A DNA stretch of 64,000 nt from DAIDKA01 sp035487155 (GTDB lineage Bacteria; Pseudomonadota; Gammaproteobacteria; Steroidobacterales; Steroidobacteraceae): positions 1 through 64,000 of the forward strand of contig DATHMK010000015.1 of NCBI GenBank assembly GCA_035487155.1, given 5' to 3'. Below are positions 1-9,020 of this stretch, piece after piece. Position 1 is the first letter of the stretch, and each line of letters starts with the position of its first letter. A program made the translations under genes and the position numbers. Under the pieces are notes generated by a model. The model worked only from the letters and a program-made list of their open reading frames with translations, was not told the origin of the DNA and ran no database searches.

Positions 1-1452
1 GCCGTCCACGGCGCCGCCCGCACCGCCCGTCGCGGTGAGGTTCGAATAGGCGTGCCCGCCCGTGGCGGTCGCCTCGGTGGCCGTGGCCGAACCGCTGGTC
101 ACCGAACCGCCGGCCACTCCATTGCCGGCGCCGCTGACGCCACTCGCGCCGGCGGTGAGGGACAGGTATCCCCTGGCGTTGAATGTACCGGTCGTCGAGC
201 TGATGGCCGTCGAACTGCCTGAGGCATTGCCGCCTTGGCCGCCGATGGTTCCATTGGTGGCGCCGCCACCATTCCCGCCCGTGGCTGTGGCGCGGGCATA
301 GGTGTATTCAGCGCCTTTCATCGAAAGGCCTACGGTCCCGGCGCCACCGGCGCCACCGGCACCGGCAGTGCCACCGCTACCGCCGGCGCCACCCTGGCCG
401 GTCGCGTAGCCATTCACACTCGCCGACTTGGTGGCGTTGGTCGTGTCATCAAAGGTGAGGTTGCTGATGCCCGCGCCGCCGGCGCCGCCGGCGCCGCCGC
501 TGCTATACCCACCCGTGCCGCCGGCGGCGTTCTGATGCAGTCTCTCGCTTCCGCCGGTGGAACTGGCCATCACATCATTCGTGAGGGTGCTTGAGGCTCC
601 GGCACCGCCGCTGGCGCCCGAATACCCTCGGCCGCCGCCGCCACCGGTCTGGTCGGCAGTCTCCGCGATGCTGAAGCCGCTCGCCGACACCGTGCCCAAA
701 CTCCCGGCGCCGCCATTGCCTGCCGTCATGCCGGTGCCGAAGGCGCGCCCGCCGATGCCGCCGGTGGCATAGCCGCCGGCATTCGCCGTCGCCGATGTCC
801 CGGAGGCGGTAGCGGTCACTCCAGTGACCGTCCCCATGCCCGCCAGACCCCCGTTGCCGCCGGCGGTACCCGAGCCTCCGCCGCCGCCATTGCCGCCTGT
901 GGCGCGTGCCGTCGCCGAGGCAGAAGTCGTCCCCGTCGCAGCACTGGTGGCCTGCGCATTGCCGCCGGCGCCGCCGGCGCCGCTGGTGCCGGTACCACTG
1001 ACGCCGACGCCGCCTATTCCGCCAGTGGCTTGCGCCAGCGCCTGCGCTACCCCCGAGGTGTTGTTCGAGGTTGCGTTGGCGACGGCGTTTCCTCCGGCGC
1101 CGCCGGCCGCACCGTTGCCGCTGCCCGAGACCGCACCGGCGTTGCCGCCGGCACCGCCGGTCGCATAACCACTGGCAACCAGGGTCGAGCCCGTGGGCTG
1201 AGTGGTGGTGATTGAAGACTTTGCATAGCCACCCGCCCCGCCTGCACCAGCGGCGCCATTGGGCGCGCTGCCGGCGCCGCCGGTGCCACCCCCACCGCCC
1301 GTCACATGCTGGACATCGTCGGTCTGACCCGCGATGCCAGTGTAGTTGTAGGACTGGGTCTCGCCCGTGCCCCCGGTGCCCCCGGCGCCGCTGGTGCCGG
1401 TGCCGTTGGTGCCAGGAGTTCCTACCGTGCCGGTGTAGTAATGGGTAGCCAT
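1..1452 (-). CDS. Glycine-rich PGRS-like repeat protein, N-terminal part (partial, runs off window)
   Basis: The minus-strand frame starting at ATG 1452 stays open for 484 codons to base 1 with no stop. A Shine-Dalgarno-like AGAAGG precedes the start by 9 bases. The product is almost entirely Gly, Ala, Thr, Ser and Asn. Modules of roughly 40-60 residues end in short motifs such as YATGGAGG, QATGGIGG, RATGGNGG and TATGGNGG, separated by TSASA-type linkers. No signal peptide or membrane segment is seen at the N-terminus. The next genes in the same direction encode a HlyD adaptor and a HlyB-like exporter, so I infer a large surface or extracellular type I secretion substrate whose C-terminal signal lies outside the window. 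It resembles PE_PGRS-like low-complexity proteins only in composition; the function is unknown. Confidence 0.8.
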   Translation of the reverse strand, partial: MATHYYTGTVGTPGTNGTGTSGAGGTGGTGETQSYNYTGIAGQTDDVQHVTGGGGGTGGAGSAPNGAAGAGGAGGYAKSSITTTQPTGSTLVASGYATGGAGGNAGAVSGSGNGAAGGAGGNAVANATSNNTSGVAQALAQATGGIGGVGVSGTGTSGAGGAGGNAQATSAATGTTSASATARATGGNGGGGGSGTAGGNGGLAGMGTVTGVTATASGTSATANAGGYATGGIGGRAFGTGMTAGNGGAGSLGTVSASGFSIAETADQTGGGGGRGYSGASGGAGASSTLTNDVMASSTGGSERLHQNAAGGTGGYSSGGAGGAGGAGISNLTFDDTTNATKSASVNGYATGQGGAGGSGGTAGAGGAGGAGTVGLSMKGAEYTYARATATGGNGGGATNGTIGGQGGNASGSSTAISSTTGTFNARGYLSLTAGASGVSGAGNGVAGGSVTSGSATATEATATGGHAYSNLTATGGAGGAVDG

Positions 1453-1995
1453 GACAACTTACCTTCTAAGACCCCCACTTGCAGTGGGCTGATGTTGTGA
1501 TTGCGAACGTATGTGGATCGGAGGCGCCGGGCTGCGCCCGGTTGCCGGAATCAGCTGAACGTCGGAGGGCATTTCATGTGCGCAGCGCGCACCCTGGCAT
1601 TGCCGTAGCGGTGGAACGTATTCATCCCGGTGCCCTCAGAAGTGCTCTGCAGCTTTCGTTATGGTTGCGAGCGCGCCGCTCCCCCCGGAGCGGGCGCACA
1701 TAATCCAGCAGAGCCGTAGCAAATTTCATGCACAGATTTATGTCGCGCACTTCGTGCATCGCGACGGCGAACCGCCGGCGGCAATCGAATGCGGTTTCAG
1801 CGAGCCACTAGAGTCCGACAATTCATGGAGTTAAGTTTCAAATGTCGCGTCGCGCAGGAACGCGTCGGTCATCTGAAATTTTGTCGTGGTCGCGAGGCGT
1901 GAATGAGACGTCGACCATCGAGAAAATGGTCGTCGTAAGAAAATCCGTCGATGATTGTGCGCAGCGGCAGCGATGAACAGAACTGCCCTGGCTGA
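1453..1995. other. Intergenic region upstream of the glycine-rich gene
   Basis: No convincing gene is seen in this 543-base gap. It is less GC-rich than its flanks and should hold the promoter of the glycine-rich gene and the 3' end of the hlyD transcript. A 6-bp inverted repeat (CCCACT at 1474-1479, AGTGGG at 1483-1488, 3-base loop) lies just upstream of the ribosome binding site, so it would form a small hairpin in the leader. An imperfect GC-rich inverted repeat occurs around 1675-1698. Neither is followed by a T-run on the minus strand, so I do not call a terminator. Confidence 0.5.
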
Positions 1996-3417
1996 TCAAC
2001 GCTCGCGCAGCGCCTCGCCGGCAGTGGTCATCAGCGGACTGAGGAAATACTCCGCCACGGAGCGCGTGCCGGTGCGGATTTCCGCCTTCACTTCCATTCC
2101 CGGAGTCATGTTGACCCACTTGTGCTCAACCCGGAATTGCTTGCCCGGGATCTTGACCCGCACGACGAAATACAGACCGTTGTGCTTGTCGGACACCGCA
2201 TCGTTGGAAATATCCACGACCGTTCCCTGCAGGTAACCGAAGCGCGTGTACGGAAAGGCATCCACTTTCACAATCGCCGATTGACCGACCTCGACAAAGC
2301 CGATGTCCTTGTTCTCCAGGCGAGCCTCCACCTCAAGCGCATCGTCCGGCACGATCTCCAGCAAGGGTTGGGCGGTGGTCACCACCCCGCCTACGGTATG
2401 GACCGACAGTTGCTGCACCGTGCCAGAAACAGGGGCCACCAACCGCATGAACGCCTGGCGGACCTCGGCCTTGGTTTGATCATTGCTCGCCTGCGACAGG
2501 ATCTCCTGGGCCTTTCCCAGATCCTCCAAGGCATTGCGGCGGAAGGTTGCGGCGGTTGTCTGGATGTCGCCTTTTTGCTCCGCGATCGCCGCCTGCAGCT
2601 CATGCGAATGACTGATGCGCGCGGCAAGTTCGCCCTTCTGGGTCAGGGCGCTCTCCTGCTTGTCGAGATAGTCATGCCGGGCGACGTAATTGTCGGTGGA
2701 CAGCGCCTTGTAGTCATCGGCCTGCTGCTGGGCGAGCGGCGCCGTGGCGTTCAACTGCGCAATATCGGCGTCGGTGGTGGCCAATTCCGCCTCGCGTTTC
2801 TCCAGTTCGGCCTGCAACGAGGTCATCTTGGCGCGATATTCGCCGTAGATGCCGTCCGCGAACGCCTGGGTCTGATTCTGGCGAGCGTCCGGGGCGTTCG
2901 GCACGACCGCGACGACCGGTTTGGCGTTCTTGCTCTGCGCCTGCAGCAGTGCCTGCGAGCGCGCCATCGTCAGTTGCGCGTCGAGGCGGGTTGCGGTCGC
3001 CTTGTCGGTATCGGCCGCCGCCTGCGTGGGATCAAGCTCCATCAGCAGCTGTCCGGCCTGAACCCGCATCCCGTCACGTACCAGGATGCTGCGCACCACG
3101 CCGGTCACGGCCGGCTGCACGACTTTCACGCGTGCATTGGGTACCAGCTTGCCCGGCGCCACGGCGACGATGTCGAGTCGGCCAAAAATCGTCAGCACCA
3201 GGGCACCCAGCGCCAGCAGTGCGCAGATGCGTGCGGTCCAGCGCGGCGCCGGATGAACCGGGGTCTCGACGATTTCCAGATGCGCCGGCAGGAAGGCGAT
3301 TTCCACGGGCAGCTTCGCTTTGGCATCGAGCTCATGACGCACCCGCCAGCTCTGACGCCATACGGCACCGTAGCGCTGCAGGAGCGCGGCGATCGCGTTG
3401 AGTCTCGGATGCTGCAT
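1996..3417 (-). CDS. Type I secretion periplasmic adaptor, HlyD family
   Basis: This is the membrane fusion protein of a type I secretion system, which bridges the inner-membrane ABC exporter and the TolC-like channel. The 473 residues match the HlyD plan: a cytoplasmic N-terminus of about 60 residues, one transmembrane helix near residues 63-82, a lipoyl-like segment (VVQPAVTGVVRSILVRDG), a long Gln/Ala/Glu-rich coiled coil (about 130-310), a second lipoyl half and a beta-barrel. The C-terminus carries the family signature (MTPGMEVKAEIRTG ... SVAEYFLSPL). It starts 17 bases after the stop of the ABC exporter, with AAAGG upstream, so the two genes are co-transcribed. The next gene in the same direction is the glycine-rich putative substrate. 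Confidence 0.95.
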   Translation of the reverse strand: MQHPRLNAIAALLQRYGAVWRQSWRVRHELDAKAKLPVEIAFLPAHLEIVETPVHPAPRWTARICALLALGALVLTIFGRLDIVAVAPGKLVPNARVKVVQPAVTGVVRSILVRDGMRVQAGQLLMELDPTQAAADTDKATATRLDAQLTMARSQALLQAQSKNAKPVVAVVPNAPDARQNQTQAFADGIYGEYRAKMTSLQAELEKREAELATTDADIAQLNATAPLAQQQADDYKALSTDNYVARHDYLDKQESALTQKGELAARISHSHELQAAIAEQKGDIQTTAATFRRNALEDLGKAQEILSQASNDQTKAEVRQAFMRLVAPVSGTVQQLSVHTVGGVVTTAQPLLEIVPDDALEVEARLENKDIGFVEVGQSAIVKVDAFPYTRFGYLQGTVVDISNDAVSDKHNGLYFVVRVKIPGKQFRVEHKWVNMTPGMEVKAEIRTGTRSVAEYFLSPLMTTAGEALRER

Positions 3418-3434
3418 TGCCGTACCTTTGCCGA

Positions 3435-5609
3435 TTACGGATTCTGCAGGGCGACCAGGTGGGCGTAGGGTCCACTGCGCTTGATCAGATCATCGTGCCG
3501 ACCGGACTCGACGATCGTGCCCTTTTCCATGGTAAGGATCCGGTCAGCATTGCGGATGGTGGACAGCCGGTGCGAGATCACGATGACTGTTCGGCCACGG
3601 CACAGCGCCGGCATGTTCTGCTGCAGCGTACGTTCGGTCTCGTAGTCCAAGGCGCTGGTGGCCTCATCGAAGATGAGGATGCGGGGGTTGCTGGCCAGGG
3701 CGCGCGCGATGGCAATGCGCTGGCGTTGGCCGCCCGAAAGGCCGCAGCCATGCTCACCGACCATGGAATCGTAGCCCTCCCGCAGTTCACAGATGAACTC
3801 GTGTGCGCCGGCTAGCTTGGCGATCGGGATGATGGCCTCCAGCGGCATTCCCGGGTCGGCCACCGCGATGTTCTCGCGGATCGAGCGGTTGAACAGCAGG
3901 TTCTCCTGCAGCACCACCCCGACCTGACGGCGCAGCCATGCCGGATCGGCCAGGGCCAGATCGATTCCGTCGATGCGTATGCGTCCACGCTCGGGCACGT
4001 ACAGGCGCTGTAGCAGCTTTGCCAGGGTGCTCTTGCCCGAGCCGGAACGCCCGACGATGCCAACCAGCTCGCCCGGATTGATGTGCAGGCTGATATCGTG
4101 AACGATGACCGGTCCGTCCGGCTTGTAGCGGAACTGGACGTCCTCCAGGTCGATGGCACCCTGGATCGTCGGCAGCGCATGCGAACTCGTCGGAACCTCG
4201 GTGCGCGTGTTGAGGATGTCGCCCAGCCGCTGCATCGACACACTGACCTGCTGGAACTCCTGCCACAGCTGCGCCAGCCGCAATATCGGGGTCGCCACCC
4301 GCTGCGCCAGCATGTTGAATGCCACCAGCTGGCCGATGGTCATTTTTCCGTTGATGACCTGATAGGCGCCCAGGAACAGGATGGCCAGGGTCACGAGCTT
4401 TCCGACCAGCTGGATCAGCTGCTGGCCGAGGTTGGCGAGGGTGGTGACGCGAAAGCCGGCGGTCACGTACGCCGCCAGCAACGTGTCCCACTTGCGCGCG
4501 AACTGCGGTTCCACCGCATGTGCCTTGACGGTCTCGCAACCCGAAACGGTCTCGACCAGAAAGGAATTGTTGTCGGCGCCGCGCGCGAACTTGACATCCA
4601 GCGCCTTACGAAACGCCGGATTGATCGCCGCGGAAATCGCGACGTAGAACACCAGCGACAGCACCACGATCAGGGTCAGCTTGACGCTGTACAACGCCAT
4701 CACGGCAATGAAAATTACCGAGAACACGACATCAAGAGAGGCGGTCAGGGCCTGCCCGGTGAGGAAATTGCGGATGTTTTCCAGTTCTCGCACCCGCGAT
4801 ACCGAATCCCCGACGCGACGCGCCGCGAAATAGGCCAACGGCAGCTGCACCAGATGGCGGAACAGGCGGGCCCCCAGTTCGACATCCATCCGATTGGTGG
4901 TATGGGCGAAGATGTAGTTGCGCAGTCCGGTGAGCAGGGTCTCGAACACGGCTGCCAGCAGCATGGCGACGGCGACCACGCTGAGCGTGTCGTACGCCCG
5001 GTTGGTCAGCACCTTGTCCATGATCACCTGGAACATCAGCGGCGGCACCAGACCGAAGGTCTGAATCAGGAAGGAGATGCCGAGCACTTCCAGCAGCAAG
5101 CGCCGGTATTTCACCACCGCCGGGATGAACCAGGAAAAATCGAAGCGCGCCAGTTCGCCCACCAGTGAAGCGCGTGAGGCGACCAGCAGCGCGTGGCCGT
5201 TGCTGCGCCCATTGAGCTGCGTCAGGGTCATGATCTGGGGCGCGGAGCAATCCCCGTCCTGAATCAGGGCGCGCTCCTCGGACAGCTTTGCCAGGACGAA
5301 GTGCCTTTCATTTGAATCAAACAGCAGCGCCGGCAGGGTCATCTGGCTCAAGCGCTGCGGATCGATGGCGACGATCCTGGCCTTCAGGCCCAGGGCTTTC
5401 GCGGCGCGCAGCAACTCGCGCTCGCTGAAGCGTATTTCACCGAGCCCCGACCGGTGACGCATCTGCGCCTCGTCCGTCGCGATGCCGTGCATGCGTGCGA
5501 TCAATGCCAGCGCGGTCAGTCCAGGATCACTGATTCTCGCGCTGCCGGTGCGGTCGCCGGAATCGACGTTTCTGCTGTCGGTGGCGGCTGAACTGGAGAC
5601 GTCGTTCAT
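3435..5609 (-). CDS. Type I secretion ABC exporter with degenerate C39-like domain (HlyB/RtxB type)
   Basis: This inner-membrane ATPase energises one-step export of an unfolded substrate. The 724 residues comprise an N-terminal C39-peptidase-like domain (about 25-150), a six-helix ABC transmembrane domain (about 165-460) and a nucleotide-binding domain. The latter has Walker A GRSGSGKST (about 519-527), the signature LSGGQRQRIA (about 620) and Walker B LIFDEATSALD. The catalytic Cys of true C39 peptidases is absent: the region reads LTALALIARMHG. The domain should therefore bind substrate as in HlyB rather than cleave a Gly-Gly leader. It is the first gene of the exporter-HlyD pair and is divergent from the TolC-like gene across 186 bases. 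Confidence 0.95.
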   Translation of the reverse strand: MNDVSSSAATDSRNVDSGDRTGSARISDPGLTALALIARMHGIATDEAQMRHRSGLGEIRFSERELLRAAKALGLKARIVAIDPQRLSQMTLPALLFDSNERHFVLAKLSEERALIQDGDCSAPQIMTLTQLNGRSNGHALLVASRASLVGELARFDFSWFIPAVVKYRRLLLEVLGISFLIQTFGLVPPLMFQVIMDKVLTNRAYDTLSVVAVAMLLAAVFETLLTGLRNYIFAHTTNRMDVELGARLFRHLVQLPLAYFAARRVGDSVSRVRELENIRNFLTGQALTASLDVVFSVIFIAVMALYSVKLTLIVVLSLVFYVAISAAINPAFRKALDVKFARGADNNSFLVETVSGCETVKAHAVEPQFARKWDTLLAAYVTAGFRVTTLANLGQQLIQLVGKLVTLAILFLGAYQVINGKMTIGQLVAFNMLAQRVATPILRLAQLWQEFQQVSVSMQRLGDILNTRTEVPTSSHALPTIQGAIDLEDVQFRYKPDGPVIVHDISLHINPGELVGIVGRSGSGKSTLAKLLQRLYVPERGRIRIDGIDLALADPAWLRRQVGVVLQENLLFNRSIRENIAVADPGMPLEAIIPIAKLAGAHEFICELREGYDSMVGEHGCGLSGGQRQRIAIARALASNPRILIFDEATSALDYETERTLQQNMPALCRGRTVIVISHRLSTIRNADRILTMEKGTIVESGRHDDLIKRSGPYAHLVALQNP

Positions 5610-5795
5610 TTGAAATTACTTATTTCTTGTTGCGACGCATCGACTCTGAATTGGCCGCCGCTACATTCATCCGGCCCTTTCTTCTTTGTGCCAGTATGCG
5701 ACGATCGGTCATTCGGAGTCCATGAAAACTGTGTGACTCGATGTGACGTAAGGCGCCGGTCGTTTAGGATCCATAAATAGAAGAAAGGTGACCCC

Positions 5796-7223
5796 GTGGT
5801 CCGCGCACTGTTAATTCTGCTGCTCGCTTCGCTGTTTGCAGTCACCGCCGCGGTGGCCGGTGAGGCGCGTGAAATTCCGGCCACTCCGGCATCGCCGTTG
5901 CTGGCCGGGACGAACCTCCCCGACCCTTGCGCGCTCGCAGTGAGCATGCCCCTGACGCTGGGCGACGCCATCGGCCGGGCGCTGTGCGCGAATCCCAAGA
6001 CGCGCAGCGCCTGGGTGGCGATCAAGCTCTATGCCGCGCAGGTCCGGAGCGTGAGGGAAAGCTATCTGCCCACGCTCAGCGCTACCGGAAAGGAGACTGA
6101 AAGCAAGACCGAAACCCGGATCAACGATGACCCGCTGCTCAATACCGACGCCCAGGACGACTATCCGGCATGGCGTGTCGATCTGAGCTGGGTTCTGTAC
6201 GACTTCGGCCAGCGCGGTAACCAGTTGGACTCCGCCCGCGATTTGCTGGCGGCGGCGCGTGCCAACCTTGACGTCGCCTTGCAGCAGGTCTTTCTGCGTG
6301 CCGCGGCTGATTATTACGACGCCCAGGCGGCACAGGCCAGCCTGGATGCGGCCACACAGATCGAGGATTTGACCCAGAAAAGCCTCGAGGCCGCTCATGC
6401 GCGCATGGAGCGCGGGGTCGCGCCGGTCAGCGACGAGCTTCAGGCGCGAACCGCGCACGCCCAGGCGGTGCTCACGCGGGTCAAGGCCCAGGCCGACCTC
6501 GATACCAAACTCGGGGCGGTGGCCATCGACATGGGTCTGGATCCGGATATCGCGCTGAAGGTGCCTGCGGCCGACCTCAACCTCACCGTGCGCCGCGATT
6601 TCACCGACTCGCTGCACGAACTGATCGCCGCGGCCAAGAAAAGCCATCCCAGCGTCGCGGAAGCGGAAGCGGAGTTGGCGGCCGCCCGCGCCGATGAACG
6701 TGTCGCGCGGGCGCGCGGCTATCCAACCATCGGCCTGGTGGGTGATATCGGCCGCACCAACCAGCCGCTGACGCCCAGTCTGGGCAGCCCGACGGTTCCC
6801 GGCAGCGTCAGCGACCGCGCCATCGGCATCGAGATCACGGTGCCGATTTCTGATCCGTTGTGGAAGCGCGGCACCATCGCGCAGGCGCATGCGCATGTGG
6901 AAATGCAGCAGGAGGCGATGAACGCCGCCGAACAGCAGGTCGCCGCCAACGTCTGGGATGCCTATACGGTGCTGCAGGCCGATACCGCCAATCTGGACAA
7001 TTCGCAGACGCTTCTGGACAGTGCGCGGGCGGCCTTCGAGGCCGGGCAGCGTCGCTATGAAGGTGGCGCGGGCAATATTCTGGAGCTACTGACCTCACAG
7101 ACGGCCTACGCCAACGCGCAGCAGCAGCGCATCCAGTCCTTGTCGGACTGGCGCATCGCTCGCCTGACACTTGCCGGAAGTCTCGGCCGACTCGGGATGT
7201 GGGCCGTGGATGAGGCGCCATAA
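5796..7223 (+). CDS. TolC-family outer-membrane channel of the type I system
   Basis: This protein should form the outer-membrane and periplasmic tunnel of the secretion machine. The 475 residues begin with a signal peptide (hydrophobic stretch, cleavage expected near AVAG/EA). Two homologous halves rich in heptad-like helices follow, with TolC-family landmarks such as LTLGDAIGRALCANP and LPTLSATG, and the repeat of the fold after about residue 240 (AAKKSHPSVAEAEAELAAARADE). The GTG start at 5796 is preferred because AAGAAAGG ends 7 bases upstream. It diverges from the exporter gene, so both sides of the machine can be expressed from one intergenic region. That region contains a direct repeat TGTGAC at 5732-5737 and 5742-5747. 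Confidence 0.93.
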   Translation: MVRALLILLLASLFAVTAAVAGEAREIPATPASPLLAGTNLPDPCALAVSMPLTLGDAIGRALCANPKTRSAWVAIKLYAAQVRSVRESYLPTLSATGKETESKTETRINDDPLLNTDAQDDYPAWRVDLSWVLYDFGQRGNQLDSARDLLAAARANLDVALQQVFLRAAADYYDAQAAQASLDAATQIEDLTQKSLEAAHARMERGVAPVSDELQARTAHAQAVLTRVKAQADLDTKLGAVAIDMGLDPDIALKVPAADLNLTVRRDFTDSLHELIAAAKKSHPSVAEAEAELAAARADERVARARGYPTIGLVGDIGRTNQPLTPSLGSPTVPGSVSDRAIGIEITVPISDPLWKRGTIAQAHAHVEMQQEAMNAAEQQVAANVWDAYTVLQADTANLDNSQTLLDSARAAFEAGQRRYEGGAGNILELLTSQTAYANAQQQRIQSLSDWRIARLTLAGSLGRLGMWAVDEAP

Positions 7224-7278
7224 AGGCGCAGTGGCCATGTTAGTCTTTGCCTCAGGGGCCAGATAACCAGAGAACAAT

Positions 7279-8106
7279 ATGCAAAACGGCATCCACTTCA
7301 TTTCCGGGCTGCCGCGCTCCGGGTCCACGCTGCTGGGTGCGATCCTGCGGCAGAATCCGCGCTTCCATGCCGGCATGACGAGCCCGGTGGGCTCGCTCTT
7401 CATGACCATGCAGGGCGCCATGAGCCGGCGCAACGAGGGTGCTGTCTTCATCGAAGAAGCGCAGAAGCGCGAGTTACTGCAAGGCGTGTTCACCAACTAT
7501 TACTTCAAGGTGCATCCCAAGCAGCTCGTGTTCGAGACCAATCGCGCCTGGTGCACCAAGCTGCCCACGCTGGTGCAGCTGTTTCCAAAATCCAAGGTGA
7601 TCTGCTGCGTCCGCCATGTGCCCTGGATCATGGACAGCATCGAGCGGCTGATCCGTCAGAATGCCTTCGAGCTGTCGGGAATCTTCGGCTACGAGCCTTC
7701 CAATACGGTGTACACGCGGGTGGCGCGTCTGGCCACCAGTGAGGGGCTTGTGGGTTTCGCACTCGATGCGCTGCGCGAGGCATTCTGGGGGGAACACGCC
7801 GATCGGCTGATTCTCGTCGGCTATGAAACACTGGCCAAATATCCCGAGGATACGCTGCGCCAGCTCTACGATTTTCTCGGCGAACCCTGGTTCGAGCACG
7901 ACTTGGACAATGTTGAATACGCGGCCGATGAATTTGATCTGGCGCTGGGCACGCCCAAGCTCCATACGGTGCGCCGCAAGGTGAGCTGGATCGATCGCGC
8001 GTCGGTGCTGCCGCCTGAACTGTTCAATCGATTCATCAATGATGCCTTCTGGACCAACCCGGACCTCAACACCCGCAACGTGCGGGTAATCCTGCGGCGC
8101 GACTAG
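7279..8106 (+). CDS. Sulfotransferase family protein
   Basis: The N-terminus has the PAPS-binding P-loop of sulfotransferases (FISGLPRSGSTLL, residues 7-19), and the 3'-phosphate-binding region appears as KVICCVRHVPWIMDSI (about 112-127). At 275 residues, with the late motif YETLAKYPEDTLRQLYDFLG, it resembles the Sulfotransfer_3 group. The reaction would move a sulfuryl group from PAPS to a hydroxyl or amine acceptor in the cytoplasm; the acceptor cannot be read from sequence. It lies 55 bases downstream of the TolC-like gene on the same strand, so it may belong to the secretion operon and act on an exported protein or a surface glycan. Confidence 0.88.
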   Translation: MQNGIHFISGLPRSGSTLLGAILRQNPRFHAGMTSPVGSLFMTMQGAMSRRNEGAVFIEEAQKRELLQGVFTNYYFKVHPKQLVFETNRAWCTKLPTLVQLFPKSKVICCVRHVPWIMDSIERLIRQNAFELSGIFGYEPSNTVYTRVARLATSEGLVGFALDALREAFWGEHADRLILVGYETLAKYPEDTLRQLYDFLGEPWFEHDLDNVEYAADEFDLALGTPKLHTVRRKVSWIDRASVLPPELFNRFINDAFWTNPDLNTRNVRVILRRD

Positions 8107-8210
8107 CGTTCCGGCCTGGGCACTTGGTGGTGTCGTGATTCTTTACGCTCCTCCGGACGCCGCAGACGCGGTTCCCCATAACTCATTGACGGATATGGCC
8201 CATGACTGTC

Positions 8211-8226
8211 TGGCACCAAACTTGCT
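8211..8226 (+). promoter_or_regulatory. Sigma-54 (-24/-12) promoter of the PEP-CTERM gene
   Basis: TGGCAC at 8211-8216, five bases, then TTGCT at 8222-8226. The invariant GG (8212-8213) and GC (8224-8225) are exactly 10 bases apart, as sigma-54 holoenzyme requires. The start of transcription would fall near 8237, about 40 bases before the ATG at 8276. The sigma-54 activator PrsR is encoded 5 kb away, which supports function. Confidence 0.88.
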
Positions 8227-8275
8227 GCCTGCAGTGTTGGGGAGTCGCAGACATAGCGCGGCGCAGGAATAATAA

Positions 8276-8932
8276 ATGAAGCCTTTCAGAATATTGACCG
8301 TTCTGGCCGCTCTTGGCGTGGTTGCGTTTGGCACAGCACAGGCGCAAACGACCGCCAACTTCAATTTCAACAGCCTGGATCCGACTGAGAATCCGACCGG
8401 CAGTATTACCAGCACTCCGTTCAGCCTGACTTCCAGTGGCGTGACCGCGACGTTCTCATCGCCGGCCGATCCGGGCGCCTTTTCGGTGCTATCTCCGGCC
8501 GGCTTCCTGTCCTTCACCGATGATGTGCTCATCTCCAGTCCGGGCGGCGGTGCCGGACCGGCCCTGGAAGTGGACTTCAGCCAACCGCTGTCGTCCTTCA
8601 CGGGTGACTTCGCCACTTTTGGCGATGGAGCGTTGACCGTCACGGCGCTGTCCGGCCCGGGCGGCAGCATGGTCGGCGGCAGTTCCGCGACCGGGACAGT
8701 CAGCGTCACTGATCCTGTCGACTTTCCATTTCCGGAGGGCACGATTACGTTCAATGGTGGAACCTTCAGTTCCATCATCCTTTCCGATGCCACCGACCCT
8801 GCCTTCGCACTGGGTGATTTCTCCGTCACAACGGCCCCCACGCATGTCCCGGAGCCCTCCACTCTGGCGCTGATGGGACTGGGCCTTGCCGCCGCCGCGC
8901 TCTTCGGTCGCCGCCGTCAGCTGCAAATCTGA
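8276..8932 (+). CDS. PEP-CTERM sorting domain protein
   Basis: This 218-residue exported protein has a Sec signal peptide (hydrophobic core up to the AQA site near residue 23), a Ser/Thr/Gly-rich beta-type body, and a C-terminal tripartite sorting signal. That signal is VPEPSTLAL, then a hydrophobic helix of Leu, Gly and Ala, then GRRRQLQI at the very end. PEP-CTERM proteins are processed at the inner membrane by exosortase and delivered to the surface or the exopolysaccharide matrix. The gene follows a consensus sigma-54 promoter and is the likely target of PrsK/PrsR. The body has no enzymatic motif I recognise; a structural matrix role is inference. Confidence 0.93.
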   Translation: MKPFRILTVLAALGVVAFGTAQAQTTANFNFNSLDPTENPTGSITSTPFSLTSSGVTATFSSPADPGAFSVLSPAGFLSFTDDVLISSPGGGAGPALEVDFSQPLSSFTGDFATFGDGALTVTALSGPGGSMVGGSSATGTVSVTDPVDFPFPEGTITFNGGTFSSIILSDATDPAFALGDFSVTTAPTHVPEPSTLALMGLGLAAAALFGRRRQLQI

Positions 8933-9020
8933 TTTCATCGCGGCGGGGCGTCCCAGCGCCTTCGGCAGGCGCAAACTTGTGTCATAGTCGGACGTATCGC
9001 CAACGTCTCGAAGTGCAGTT

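Noticed and set aside
816..1295. Short plus- and minus-strand open frames inside 1-1450
   Set aside because: They are out-of-frame shadows of the long open glycine-rich minus-strand frame, which has a ribosome site and no stop.
2122..3468. Long plus-strand frame of 448 codons over the HlyD gene
   Set aside because: It is the antisense shadow of HlyD; its product is His/Arg/Gln-rich with no recognisable domain.
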